A stretch of DNA of 35,666 nucleotides from Thermoprotei archaeon. GTDB taxonomy: Archaea; Thermoproteota; Thermoprotei; Thermofilales; Thermofilaceae. Location of the stretch: positions 1-35,666 of the forward strand of contig QMRZ01000001.1 of assembly GCA_003649495.1 (NCBI GenBank), written 5' to 3'. Positions 1-7,387 of the stretch are shown here, piece by piece (the first letter of the stretch is position 1; every line of letters begins with the position of its first letter). The position numbers and the translations under genes were made by a program. A model generated the notes under the pieces. That model was not told where the DNA came from and searched no databases. It saw only the letters and a program-made list of their open reading frames with translations.

Positions 1-625
1 AGTGGATTTGGGCGGGAGGGTGCCTGTTAGCTAAGGGCACTGGAATCAGTAAATGGGACGGGGAGGGAATTACGGTACTGTCATGTAGCTGTCTCTAGAG
101 CCCTGTGGGGCAGTGACATTGGACTGTAGCTTTCTGTATCGTGGTGTGTCTCTCCGCTTCCCAGTGCTGCCCGGGTGGGTCTATGGGGTTGGAGCTGTGA
201 GGCTGCTAGTGCCCCCCGGGTGGGCGTGGGGAGCACGACCCCCACAGCCTGCCCAGGGCAGCGACGAGCCCATCCACGCCTAACACAGGAGGACACAGCT
301 CGACACACGATGCCACGGATGGGAAGATCGGCGAGCAGTAACCACTCATCACGCTATCCTTGTCGACTTAAACTATCTACAAGCACCTTATCAAGGATCT
401 GGGCTCTGGCTGCCCCCTTACTCATGGGTAGGGTTTCTCCTCACCTCCTAGCGGGGCTTTTAAGCCGGATAGCTCACCTGGTCTCACTAACTAGGCTTTA
501 AGATGTCGTACACTCAATATTCCCGTCTCCACCAGCTGTCATTAAGCCTAGAGTTACTGCCTAGCCTTTTGACATACTCAGCTTTGCTGCTTAGTGAAGG
601 TTTTACGAGCTCAAGCAGAGAAGGG
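1..625. other. Gene-free stretch with stem-forming sequence
   Basis: I recognise no protein or known RNA here. Open frames of 75 and 108 codons exist, but their translations are low-complexity and do not look like protein. A 10-bp word CCCGGGTGGG occurs at 170-179 and 215-224. GTGGGG (226-231) can pair with CCCCAC (240-245) across an 8-nt loop. CTGCC/GGCAG (249-261) is a short inverted repeat, and GCTGCCC (166-172) can instead pair with GGGCAGC (256-262), closing a larger structure. A GCTTTTAAGC word near 456-465 resembles a TATA element. I looked for RNase P RNA, SRP RNA and 5S signatures and found none. A structured noncoding RNA or decayed sequence are both possible. Confidence 0.35.
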
Positions 626-740
626 TGGAGCCCCGGCCGGGATTTGAACCCGGGTTCTCCGCCTTTCTAGGGGCCCTCGCTGCTAGCCAGCGCCGCCCAC
701 CTTACCAGGGCGGCGCTCTGCCAGGCTAAGCTACCGGGGC
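626..740 (-). tRNA. tRNA-Thr(GGU) with canonical intron
   Basis: Read on the minus strand, the acceptor GCCCCGG (740-734) pairs with CCGGGGC (636-630). There is a D arm, a T arm with the loop GTTCAAAT between CCCGG stems, a U73 discriminator as in archaeal tRNA-Thr, and an encoded CCA (628-626). The anticodon stem is CCGCC/GGCGG and the loop reads CTGGTAA, giving anticodon GGU. A 38-nt intron (702-665) lies between positions 37 and 38. The junction folds as a bulge-helix-bulge: CTGG pairs with CTAG in the central 4-bp helix, flanked by the 3-nt bulges TAA and AAA, which is the substrate of the archaeal splicing endonuclease. An alternative 9-bp hairpin GCGCCGCCC/GGGCGGCGC could compete before splicing. 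Confidence 0.93.
665..702 (-). other. 38-nt tRNA intron at position 37/38
   Basis: The intron is bounded by the 3-nt bulges of a bulge-helix-bulge motif. Inside, GCTG/CAGC with a 5-nt loop forms a terminal hairpin. The exon ends TA on the 5' side and starts A on the 3' side, restoring a 7-nt anticodon loop CTGGTAA. Confidence 0.85.
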
Positions 741-763
741 TCTTCCTTCAGTGGTTACGCCTC

Positions 764-776
764 CTTTAAGTTTTTA
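764..776 (-). promoter_or_regulatory. TATA/BRE promoter of tRNA-Thr
   Basis: The minus strand reads CATAAAAACTTAAAG here, an AT-rich box centred about 27 nt upstream of the tRNA 5' end at 740, which is the usual archaeal TATA spacing. Confidence 0.6.
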
Positions 777-885
777 TGGGTTTCGTGGCGAGACCAGTAG
801 CTAGGGTAAGTTTAATGGTGGCGGCGGGCCTGTAGGGTGGGGGGTGGCCAGGCTCTCTCGATAGTGTGTCTGAGGGGGGAGGCGA

Positions 886-2166
886 ATGTTGCCTAGCCGT
901 AAGCACTTAGTCAAGGGGTTATACAGGGCTGAGGGGCCAGCGCGGCTGAAGGTCGTGGAGGGGGGCTTCTATGCGCTGGGCAGGGTCTTTGAGAAGGGAG
1001 ATGCGCTAGTGGTGCCTAGGGGGATAGTGACGTGTATCGAAGTGGATGCTGAGTGTATCGTGGAGGGAGTTATCGGGGGGTCTCTAAGTGAGGCTAGACC
1101 GGAGGAGGAAGTGATCGGAGTTTGGCGGGAGTTGTCTGAGGAGGTGGTGTCGAGGGGAGGCAGGGTAGTCGTAGTTGGGGAGGTTGACAGCGGGAAAACA
1201 ACGTTTTCCACGTTTCTAGTGAATACCGCCTTAAGCAGGGGGCTAAAGGTCGCATTCATAGACGCCGATGTGGGACAGAACGATGTGGGGTACCCCGGCA
1301 CTATAGCGCTGGCAGTCCCCACAGCCCCCCTCTCATGGCTAGGCGAGCTAGAGCCCTTAGCTCTCTACTTCGTGGGGTCTAATACGCCAAGTGGATGTGA
1401 GGATGCCGTAATATTAGGCCTATGCAAGCTGCTCAGAAGGGCTGAGAGCTATGATGTAGTGGTAGTTAACACAGATGGCTGGGTGGCCGATAGGAGGGCT
1501 AGGATGTACAAGGCTAGGCTGATCGAGGCTGTGATGCCCGACACGCTAGTAGTTATGGAGGGCACAGGTGCTTCAGAGCCCCTAGCTCGGATGTTCGAGA
1601 CTTCTCGCATCCAGGTCGTGAGAGCGCCAACGCCCCCTGGCGCCAAGGGCAAGGAGAGGGAATTGAGGAAGATGAGGAGAGAGCTAGCCTACCTGGACCT
1701 CCTGAGGAAGTCAGCTGTCAGGCGATTAGACGTGAAGGCCATCAGATTCTGGGGCGTGTGTAGCCTTAATGGTGGGGTTAGGGATGAGAAGCTCGAGTCA
1801 GTACTATCCTCTCTGCTGGGCGTGGAGGCGCGCGTGGAGGTGTGTGGGGGGGTCATGGCAGTGATAGTAGGGGATGAGAGGTCTTACAGGACGGTGCTAG
1901 ACGCTAAGAGGGAGTTAGTGAAGCTCGTCAGGAGAGAGGTAGTGGTCACCAATCTGGGGAGGCTTAAAGGCCTCCTAGTCGGCCTGCTAGATGAGGAGTT
2001 GGAGTGCGTGGGTGTGGGAGTAGTGGAGGAGGTCGAACCTCATAAGGGCTACGTGAAGCTGAGGACTCCGGTCAGCGTGGATCGCGTGCGCTTGATAGTC
2101 CCAGGTCAGCTCAGGATATCTGAGGAGGGCGTGGAGAGGGAGCGAGGGCTACCGCCATTAGCCTAA
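886..2166 (+). CDS. Clp1/Grc3-type polynucleotide 5'-kinase
   Basis: The product (426 aa) is a predicted GTP/ATP-dependent kinase that phosphorylates 5'-hydroxyl ends of RNA or DNA. The Walker A motif GEVDSGKT is at residues 98-105. It is followed by DADVGQNDVGYPGT (126-139), the block characteristic of the Clp1/Grc3 P-loop kinase domain (CLP1_P). A small beta-rich N-terminal domain (about 1-90) and a C-terminal beta domain (about 330-426) flank it, as in archaeal Clp1 homologues. The ATG start has GGGGAGG 3-8 nt upstream. The gene is divergent from the intron-containing tRNA-Thr. Because Clp1 kinases act on RNA ends made by splicing or processing, a role in RNA end metabolism is plausible, but the neighbourhood alone does not prove it. 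Confidence 0.85.
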   Translation: MLPSRKHLVKGLYRAEGPARLKVVEGGFYALGRVFEKGDALVVPRGIVTCIEVDAECIVEGVIGGSLSEARPEEEVIGVWRELSEEVVSRGGRVVVVGEVDSGKTTFSTFLVNTALSRGLKVAFIDADVGQNDVGYPGTIALAVPTAPLSWLGELEPLALYFVGSNTPSGCEDAVILGLCKLLRRAESYDVVVVNTDGWVADRRARMYKARLIEAVMPDTLVVMEGTGASEPLARMFETSRIQVVRAPTPPGAKGKERELRKMRRELAYLDLLRKSAVRRLDVKAIRFWGVCSLNGGVRDEKLESVLSSLLGVEARVEVCGGVMAVIVGDERSYRTVLDAKRELVKLVRREVVVTNLGRLKGLLVGLLDEELECVGVGVVEEVEPHKGYVKLRTPVSVDRVRLIVPGQLRISEEGVERERGLPPLA

Positions 2167-2172
2167 TCCTGA

Positions 2173-2188
2173 GGGAAAAGATTTTCCC
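2173..2188 (+). terminator. Perfect GGGAAAA/TTTTCCC inverted repeat
   Basis: GGGAAAA (2173-2179), a 2-nt spacer, then TTTTCCC (2182-2188), lying 6 nt after the kinase stop and 30 nt before the next start. The 2-nt loop is too short for a good RNA hairpin, so it may be an operator or a weak attenuator rather than a terminator. Confidence 0.3.
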
Positions 2189-2217
2189 TAAGTCATCTCT
2201 GGAGAAGGGGGGTTGAG

Positions 2218-2835
2218 TTGGAACCCGTAGAGGCACTCCTCAACACCATGTTGGAGATTGCTGAACAGATACTCAAGGTTGCTAGAAACATGGACAAGAG
2301 ACAGGTTAGGCGCATGCTTGAGATGTTACTGGAGGCGCGCGAGAAGGGGAGGAAGGTAATGGTTGTAGGAGCTGGCCGCTCGGGGCTTGTCGGCAAAGCA
2401 TTTGCAATGAGGCTTATGCACCTAGGCTTCAGCGTCTACGTGCTGGGCGAGACGATAACGCCCGCCGTAGCCAAGGAGGACCTGATAGTCGCGATCTCGG
2501 GGTCGGGGACTACGCAGGTAGTAGTTAACGCAGCAGAGGCTGCTAAAAGGGTCGGCGCTAAGGTAATAGCAGTGACCTCATTCCCCGATTCCCCGCTAGC
2601 TAAGGTGAGTGATCACGTGGTCCACATACCGGGCAGGACAAAGGTCTCTAAGGAGATAGACTACTTCACGAGACAGATACTGGGTATTTACGAGCCCCTG
2701 GCTCCTCTAGGCACGCTATTTGAGGACGCTGCCATGGTTTTCTTCGATGGGGTGATAGTGGCTCTGATGAAGGAGCTAGGCTTGAGTGAGAGCTACATGA
2801 GGGAGAGGCATGCTAATATAGAGGTGCCTGGCTGA
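2218..2835 (+). CDS. hxlB: 6-phospho-3-hexuloisomerase (SIS domain)
   Basis: PHI interconverts D-arabino-hex-3-ulose 6-phosphate and fructose 6-phosphate. In archaea it works with HPS in the reverse ribulose monophosphate pathway, which makes ribulose 5-phosphate for nucleotides. The 205-aa length fits the family. SIS-domain sugar-phosphate motifs GAGRSG (51-56) and SGSGTT (94-99) are present, as is the diagnostic C-terminal RHANIE (197-202). The start is TTG with GGGGGG 6 nt upstream. No HPS gene is in the window, so the partner must lie elsewhere or be fused to another protein. The gene follows the kinase by 51 bp and may share its transcript. It converges on the next gene, with stops 1 nt apart. 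Confidence 0.88.
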   Translation: MEPVEALLNTMLEIAEQILKVARNMDKRQVRRMLEMLLEAREKGRKVMVVGAGRSGLVGKAFAMRLMHLGFSVYVLGETITPAVAKEDLIVAISGSGTTQVVVNAAEAAKRVGAKVIAVTSFPDSPLAKVSDHVVHIPGRTKVSKEIDYFTRQILGIYEPLAPLGTLFEDAAMVFFDGVIVALMKELGLSESYMRERHANIEVPG

Positions 2836-2836
2836 A

Positions 2837-3112
2837 CTACCTACTCGAGCTAAGTGCGCGCCTTATATCATCCTCAGTGGCCTGCTTGACGATGTACCAT
2901 TCCGCCCGCCCCTTAACCCTCTCATGCTTGATGAAGCCGGCGTTCTCGAGCACCATCAGCGTGTGATGTAAGAGCGAGTAGCTAGTAGCTACATTCCTCT
3001 CTAAGACTATCTTCAGGAGATCGGGTGTGCTCATTCTCCCTCCCTGCTCCTCGAGTATCTTATAGACTTTCACCGCTCTCTCAATAACCTGGGGACTCCT
3101 AGGCCTAGGCAT
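2837..3112 (-). CDS. Small winged-helix DNA-binding protein
   Basis: A 91-aa protein. Residues about 8-85 read as a winged helix: helix 1 VIERAVKVYKILEE, helix 2 STPDLLKIVLE, a recognition helix SYSLLHHTLMVLENAGF, then a wing ending in WYIVK. This pattern is common among small archaeal transcription regulators. There is no ligand-binding domain, so any signal would have to act through dimerisation or a partner. A TATA box at 3131-3141 predicts a leaderless ATG. It lies upstream of neither neighbour in a clear operon. The target genes are unknown. Confidence 0.7.
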   Translation of the reverse strand: MPRPRSPQVIERAVKVYKILEEQGGRMSTPDLLKIVLERNVATSYSLLHHTLMVLENAGFIKHERVKGRAEWYIVKQATEDDIRRALSSSR

Positions 3113-3130
3113 ACTCAGCCCCTATGCATA

Positions 3131-3141
3131 ATTTTAAATCA
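3131..3141 (-). promoter_or_regulatory. TATA box for the winged-helix gene
   Basis: The minus strand reads GATTTAAAATT, centred about 26 nt from the ATG at 3112, predicting a leaderless transcript. A second AT-rich word (AAATTTAATTTTCC, about 3142-3155) sits just upstream and could be an operator. Confidence 0.6.
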
Positions 3142-3220
3142 TGGAAAATTAAATTTTTCTATTCTCAGCCACCCGGTTTAGACGTAGCTACGCGGCAGAG
3201 CGGGACTATGTCGCAGACGT

Positions 3221-5122
3221 TTATCCGCCCTCCTCCATCGCCCTCGCGAACTCTATGTACTTGGATAATAGCTCCTTGACACCATTAGCTGCTTCCACGG
3301 AGTAGCCGAAGGTCGCTAGGTACTTGCTTAGGTAGGGGTCTAGCACCCGCTCATCGAGTATCGCGACAGCAGCGTAGTCACGCTCAGACCTGACACTCCT
3401 GCCGATGGCCTGTGCGACTCTCACTGCTGCTGGGATCATGTACACCAGCCGCCATGCCGCATCGCTATCTCCTACTTTATACTTGAGGACCTCAACTAGC
3501 TGTCTGTTGAGCAGGTTCGGCTCAGGTACTGGCAAGCCCGCCAGCACTACCAGTCTAATCAGGCTAAGTCCATCAGACCTGAGCTCTATTCCCTCCACTA
3601 ACTTGCCCCATGCAACGCAGAGAACGAGGAGCTTCTCGTACCTCTGCGCAGCGGAGATTACGTCTTCAAGCTTGGTGTTCTCGCGCTCCATGAATAGTGG
3701 TCGTGCCCTCAGATAGGCCCTAATCGCCTTAGCCATGTCGTAGGAGGGGGCTACTACCAGGGCCACTCCCCGCCTTAAGTGCATATACAACTCGTCTATT
3801 ACATGCGCCATGAGGCCGTAGGTAGCGGCGCCACGCTCCACGTACCTGGATGACACTCCTTTCATCACCATCACCTTAACGCGCCTAGCCCAGGGCAGCG
3901 GTATTCTCAGCTCCCTTACGCGCCCTTCCTCTAGCCCGAGCATTGAGACCATGTAGTCGCGGGGAGGTAGCGTCCCGCTCATTAGAATGGCGCTCCTCAC
4001 TCCTTGGAAGACCGCGCCCGCCTCCCCTGCAGGTGACACACAGAGGTTCCTAAGCGCAACGTCTCCATCCATTGGTTCAGCCACTAAGGTGTAGCCAGGC
4101 TTGTGGCGGGCTACTGCCTTAAGGAAGGAGGCTACGCTGCGGATAGCAGTAGCTCGCCCTACCCTGCTCTCCACCACGGCGGCTATCCTCATTAGATCAT
4201 CGGGATTGGGGGCGACTTCTATCAGATCACCTCGCTCAACCTCTATCTCCCCCCTCCTCTCCACTGCTCTCCTCAGCTTAGACATGAAAGAGTATAGCGA
4301 GTACAGGTCTCTCTCCACCTTCTCGCATTCACCGCCTCTACAGTAGCGTGACACCTCCCGGCGTGCTGCCCTTACCCGGCGACTGGTAATCTCCTTACTT
4401 AACACACTTATTACGGCGCTGGGCAGGTTGTGTGCTTCATCAACTATGAGTAGAACTTCGCTTAAGCCTGTGCCCAAATCGCTGAGGAATGCGCGCCTGA
4501 TCTCTGGGTCGAAGATGTAGTTGTAGGCAGCTACTATCACGTCGGCTGTGCTGAGAGCGCGCCGTGCTAGCTCGTAGGGGCATGCCCCAGCTTCAGAGGC
4601 CCTCGCTAGCAGCTCTCGAGGGCTGAGCAGCCCTTCAAGGCTGACACTAACTTCCGAGGCGCGCCGGTGATAGGGGCAGAGCCCGCTTCTAACCAGCTCA
4701 CTGCAGAACCTGAGAAACTCGTCATATGGCAGCAGCTGTACTCCCCTAACTAGGCACAGATCCCTCTTGTTCTGGAGGAATACGGCGTCAAGCTGTATGC
4801 GCTTAGTGATGGTCTTAAGCTCCCTCAGAGGAGCCTGGAACTGGGTCCGCGCTCTAACCAGGTACACCACTTTGAAGCCCCCGCGAAGGCTAGCTGCGAG
4901 GGCCCCCGTAAGCGCTGCGGCAGTCTTGCCAGCGCCCGTCGGGTAGCCTACCATTAAGTGATTTCCCTCGAGTGCACTATCACGGACTGCCTCTGCTATC
5001 TCCCTCTGGCCAGCCCTCCAGCTATTGTAGGGCCATATATCCCCTATATCCACGTTAATCGATAACGAGTCTAGTCTCCTCTTTAATTGTTCGCAGCACG
5101 AACATGGTGCGGGTTGACTCAA
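3221..5122 (-). CDS. xpd: XPD/Rad3-type Fe-S 5'-3' DNA helicase
   Basis: A superfamily 2 helicase of the XPD/Rad3/DinG group (nucleotide excision repair and DNA unwinding). Numbering from the TTG at 5122: Walker A GYPTGAGKT at 59-67, four Fe-S cluster cysteines at C123, C140, C149 and C181, DEAH box at 228-231, and motif VI QAIGRSVRS near the C-terminus. The start is uncertain. TTG 5122 gives 633 aa, overlaps the Lrp gene by 68 bp and adds an N-terminal CSCC cluster. GTG 5053, one nucleotide after the Lrp stop, gives an N-terminus of normal family length before the WRAGQ block (610 aa) but has no Shine-Dalgarno sequence. The gene appears translationally coupled to the Lrp-type gene upstream. 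Confidence 0.9.
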   Translation of the reverse strand: MSQPAPCSCCEQLKRRLDSLSINVDIGDIWPYNSWRAGQREIAEAVRDSALEGNHLMVGYPTGAGKTAAALTGALAASLRGGFKVVYLVRARTQFQAPLRELKTITKRIQLDAVFLQNKRDLCLVRGVQLLPYDEFLRFCSELVRSGLCPYHRRASEVSVSLEGLLSPRELLARASEAGACPYELARRALSTADVIVAAYNYIFDPEIRRAFLSDLGTGLSEVLLIVDEAHNLPSAVISVLSKEITSRRVRAARREVSRYCRGGECEKVERDLYSLYSFMSKLRRAVERRGEIEVERGDLIEVAPNPDDLMRIAAVVESRVGRATAIRSVASFLKAVARHKPGYTLVAEPMDGDVALRNLCVSPAGEAGAVFQGVRSAILMSGTLPPRDYMVSMLGLEEGRVRELRIPLPWARRVKVMVMKGVSSRYVERGAATYGLMAHVIDELYMHLRRGVALVVAPSYDMAKAIRAYLRARPLFMERENTKLEDVISAAQRYEKLLVLCVAWGKLVEGIELRSDGLSLIRLVVLAGLPVPEPNLLNRQLVEVLKYKVGDSDAAWRLVYMIPAAVRVAQAIGRSVRSERDYAAVAILDERVLDPYLSKYLATFGYSVEAANGVKELLSKYIEFARAMEEGG

Positions 5123-5522
5123 CCCCCTCTATCCTACCTATCTCATCAAGTACCTTAGTTAGCTCCTCTCGGCTCCCCACCCTGACCTTGAGGATTGTGT
5201 AGTACTCCCCCGTCACGTCATATATCTCGTACACGTCTGGGATCTCCTTAAGCTTCTCTAACACCTCTTCGTACTTCCTCGGATCAGCTGTTAATGCTAT
5301 TATGGCAACTGTCCCCTTCCCCACCTTCTCCGGATCTACTATCGCCTGAAACCTCTTGATCACGCCCTTCTTAAGCAGCTTCCTTATCCTCAGATGGACT
5401 GTAGCCTCGCTCACCCCCAGCCGCTTGGAGATCTTGGAATATGGAGTCTTTGCGTTATCCTGAAGTATCCTGAGCAGCTCTTTATCAATTTCATCCAATG
5501 CCACGCGCGACTGGCTCGACAT
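5055..5522 (-). CDS. Lrp/AsnC-family transcription regulator
   Basis: The product (155 aa) has an N-terminal helix-turn-helix (about 8-60, with LDEIDKELLRILQDNAKTPY and SEATVHLRIRKL) and a C-terminal RAM/AsnC ligand-binding fold (about 68-148), the standard two-domain layout of archaeal Lrp proteins. These form octamers and usually respond to amino acids. The TATA box at 5551-5560 predicts a very short leader, and GGATATAT in between could be an autoregulatory site. XPD follows with overlap or 1-nt spacing, so the regulator and the helicase probably share a transcript. The ligand and regulon are not deducible. Confidence 0.88.
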   Translation of the reverse strand: MSSQSRVALDEIDKELLRILQDNAKTPYSKISKRLGVSEATVHLRIRKLLKKGVIKRFQAIVDPEKVGKGTVAIIALTADPRKYEEVLEKLKEIPDVYEIYDVTGEYYTILKVRVGSREELTKVLDEIGRIEGVESTRTMFVLRTIKEETRLVID

Positions 5523-5550
5523 GACTCTTCAATATATCCTAAGCGAGAGG

Positions 5551-5560
5551 AGATTAAAAA
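5551..5560 (-). promoter_or_regulatory. TATA box of the lrp-xpd transcript
   Basis: The minus strand reads TTTTTAATCT, centred about 34 nt before the ATG at 5522. It predicts transcription start near 5530 and a leader of about 8 nt. Confidence 0.5.
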
Positions 5561-5569
5561 CCCTTTACC

Positions 5570-6235
5570 CTATAACTCGAACTCCTCGCAGGGCTTCAGC
5601 ACCACTACTTTTGTCCCCCTAGATCTTGAGGTGACTTCCTTTGCGAATACTTGGGGATCAGCTCTAATGGCTGGGAACGTATTGTAGTGCATGGGGATTA
5701 CAACTCTGGGCTTCAGGAGGGAGGTGAAGACCGCAGCCTGGAGGGGATCCATCGTGTAGTGCCCGCCTATCGGCACCATAGCGATGTCAACTGGGTACAA
5801 CTCTGCGTAGAGCTTAATGTCGTAGAAGAGGCCTGTGTCCCCAGCGTGGTACACAGAGCCCTCGCGGCTCCTCACTATAAAGCCGACGGGTATGCCCCGC
5901 CCAGAGCTGTGCAAGGCTGGCGTAACCACTACTTCGAGCCCTTCCACACGTGCTGGGCCTCCTACATTAACACCTACAGCTCTCAGCCCCCTCTTAGCCG
6001 CCTCAACCGCTATCTCGTGAACCGCGACTAGCGTCGCGCCAGTCCGCCTACATATGTCGAATGCTTGGCCAATATGGTCGTCGTGGTCATGGGATACCAG
6101 CACTAAGTCCACGTGACCTAACTGCTCCACACTTATGCACGATTGCGGATTACCCTCTATCCAGGGATCAAATAGTAGCCGCTTGCCATCCATCTCCACG
6201 CAAAAAGCCGCGTGCCCCAGGAACTTTACCTTCAT
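5570..6235 (-). CDS. UPF0173 metallo-beta-lactamase-fold hydrolase
   Basis: A 221-aa UPF0173 protein (metal-dependent hydrolase, substrate unknown for most members). It has the binuclear zinc motif SHDHDDH near residues 48-54, a further metal-ligand His in TPALHSSG, HAGDTG with the bridging Asp, and the late PMHYNTFP block typical of the family. A GTG 3 nt upstream (6238) is also possible, but the ATG at 6235 follows GAGAGTG and gives the family N-terminus MKVKFLGHA. It ends shortly before the lrp promoter on the same strand. The physiological substrate cannot be inferred from the context. Confidence 0.85.
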   Translation of the reverse strand: MKVKFLGHAAFCVEMDGKRLLFDPWIEGNPQSCISVEQLGHVDLVLVSHDHDDHIGQAFDICRRTGATLVAVHEIAVEAAKRGLRAVGVNVGGPARVEGLEVVVTPALHSSGRGIPVGFIVRSREGSVYHAGDTGLFYDIKLYAELYPVDIAMVPIGGHYTMDPLQAAVFTSLLKPRVVIPMHYNTFPAIRADPQVFAKEVTSRSRGTKVVVLKPCEEFEL

Positions 6236-6284
6236 CACTCTCAGCAGCCAGACGGTGCTTATTTAGTTTGTTTTTGTTAGTAAG

Positions 6285-7076
6285 TTAGATGAAAGCTGCG
6301 AAGAGCCTGTACAGGAAGAGCTGTAGCGCGCTTGAGATTAAGTAGCAGATCACTGCACCCACGAGCGCCCTGCGCGCTGAGACGAAGCCACCTTCCTGAA
6401 TAGCGGCCATTAGCACTACAGCGCTCCATATGGTGAAGAAGGCCATGTGAGCCTCCAGCGCTGTTGACAACCCTGGTACTGCGCTGAGCGCAGCTGAGGA
6501 AAGGCTTAGAATCACGCTCACGTTGCGTATTGGCTGCGCCAGTACCAGCTCTATCGCCTTATAGGGAGACAGGAAGTACGCGGTAATTATCGCCTTTGAG
6601 GCTACTTCATAGAGCTTCACGCCGAGGGCGTACCCGCCCAGCACTACAGTGAGGTGCGTAGAGCCTCCCACAGCCCTGAGTGCGATCCATATGCCCACGG
6701 ACGTGGCGGTCCACGTTATGAGACTGTAGCCGAGTGATAGAATGTGTAGCCGCAGGTAATACTCGTCCTCAAGCTCCCCAAGCCTCCTGATATGGCCAGT
6801 AGCGTTGACTGCCACAACCCTCAATACACCTCCTGATGACGTAACACGGGGAGGAGACAGGTGACCGCCCTTAGCCGTGGCCAGCATAACCTTAGATGCA
6901 ATTACGGAGTTTCCGAAGAGATGCATAAACGCTAACAGGATCATACAGGCGAAAGGACCAGCTATATCGGGCTTCAGCGCTATCTCTGCGAATGCGGAGA
7001 AGGGGCTTATGCCCACGAGCAGGATGCGCTTGAACATCTCTTCAACGCCTACCTCCTCCCTCCCCCACTCACTCAA
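6285..7076 (-). CDS. Yip1-like multi-pass membrane protein
   Basis: A 263-aa integral membrane protein with about five hydrophobic segments: roughly 38-62, 110-135, 140-175, 185-205 and 210-260. The N-terminal block ISPFSAFAEIALKPDIAGP just before the first membrane segment resembles the Yip1-domain signature (an amphipathic lead-in followed by a P-x-I/A turn). The start is TTG 7076, preceded by GGTGA inside the end of the upstream gene, which overlaps by 8 nt and implies coupling. A later ATG (7037) is the alternative. A second protein of the same type is at 33881-34648. Function is unknown; in eukaryotes the family works in membrane trafficking, and archaeal roles are not established. Confidence 0.6.
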   Translation of the reverse strand: MSEWGREEVGVEEMFKRILLVGISPFSAFAEIALKPDIAGPFACMILLAFMHLFGNSVIASKVMLATAKGGHLSPPRVTSSGGVLRVVAVNATGHIRRLGELEDEYYLRLHILSLGYSLITWTATSVGIWIALRAVGGSTHLTVVLGGYALGVKLYEVASKAIITAYFLSPYKAIELVLAQPIRNVSVILSLSSAALSAVPGLSTALEAHMAFFTIWSAVVLMAAIQEGGFVSARRALVGAVICYLISSALQLFLYRLFAAFI

Positions 7077-7311
7077 CGATTCTCACCTCAGCTTTGGGGG
7101 CTGCAGTTCTCACGAGCTCAGCCACTAGTTGTGCCTCAGGAGATAACTTGATGACCTCAGCCCTGCCGCTGGGGTCCACTAGTATTATGGCTACGAAGCG
7201 CTTGCCATCGCCCACCAAGTACTCAAATGAGTGCATCCTAACGCTAAATCCGTGCTCCCTGAGGTGCCACGCTATCTTAAGCCTCGTCCTCAGGTCTAAT
7301 ACTGGGTACAC
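7069..7311 (-). CDS. Small conserved-looking protein of unknown function
   Basis: An 80-aa mixed alpha/beta protein that I do not recognise. Residues 6-21 (LRTRLKIAWHLREHGF) form a helix, followed by strands SVRMHSFEYLVG and RFVAIILVDP, and a C-terminal helix LSPEAQLVAELVRT. The layout recalls small ferredoxin-like or endonuclease-like folds, but no catalytic residues stand out. The start is GTG 7311, with a TATA box at 7340-7351. Its 3' end overlaps the Yip1-like gene, supplying that gene's Shine-Dalgarno sequence. Confidence 0.6.
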   Translation of the reverse strand: MYPVLDLRTRLKIAWHLREHGFSVRMHSFEYLVGDGKRFVAIILVDPSGRAEVIKLSPEAQLVAELVRTAAPKAEVRIVE

Positions 7312-7339
7312 ACGCCCTCATAGGTCGGCGAGCTCAGCG

Positions 7340-7351
7340 CCTTAAAAATTT
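7340..7351 (-). promoter_or_regulatory. TATA box of the small gene / Yip1-like operon
   Basis: The minus strand reads AAATTTTTAAGG, predicting transcription start near 7320. An out-of-frame ATG (7321) opens a 14-codon frame on the same leader. Confidence 0.55.
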
Positions 7352-7387
7352 GACAGTTCTCCCCCCGATGAGGCAGAAATCTGGCAC

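Noticed and set aside
131..140. Minus-strand ACAGAAA as a possible RNase P RNA motif.
   Set aside because: The partner motif (GAGGAAAGUCC-like) and the following GGCUUA are absent within 600 bases on either strand.
175..501. 108-codon open frame on the plus strand at the left end.
   Set aside because: The translation is Ser/Pro/Arg-rich with no secondary-structure pattern, has no ribosome-binding site and lies in stem-rich sequence.
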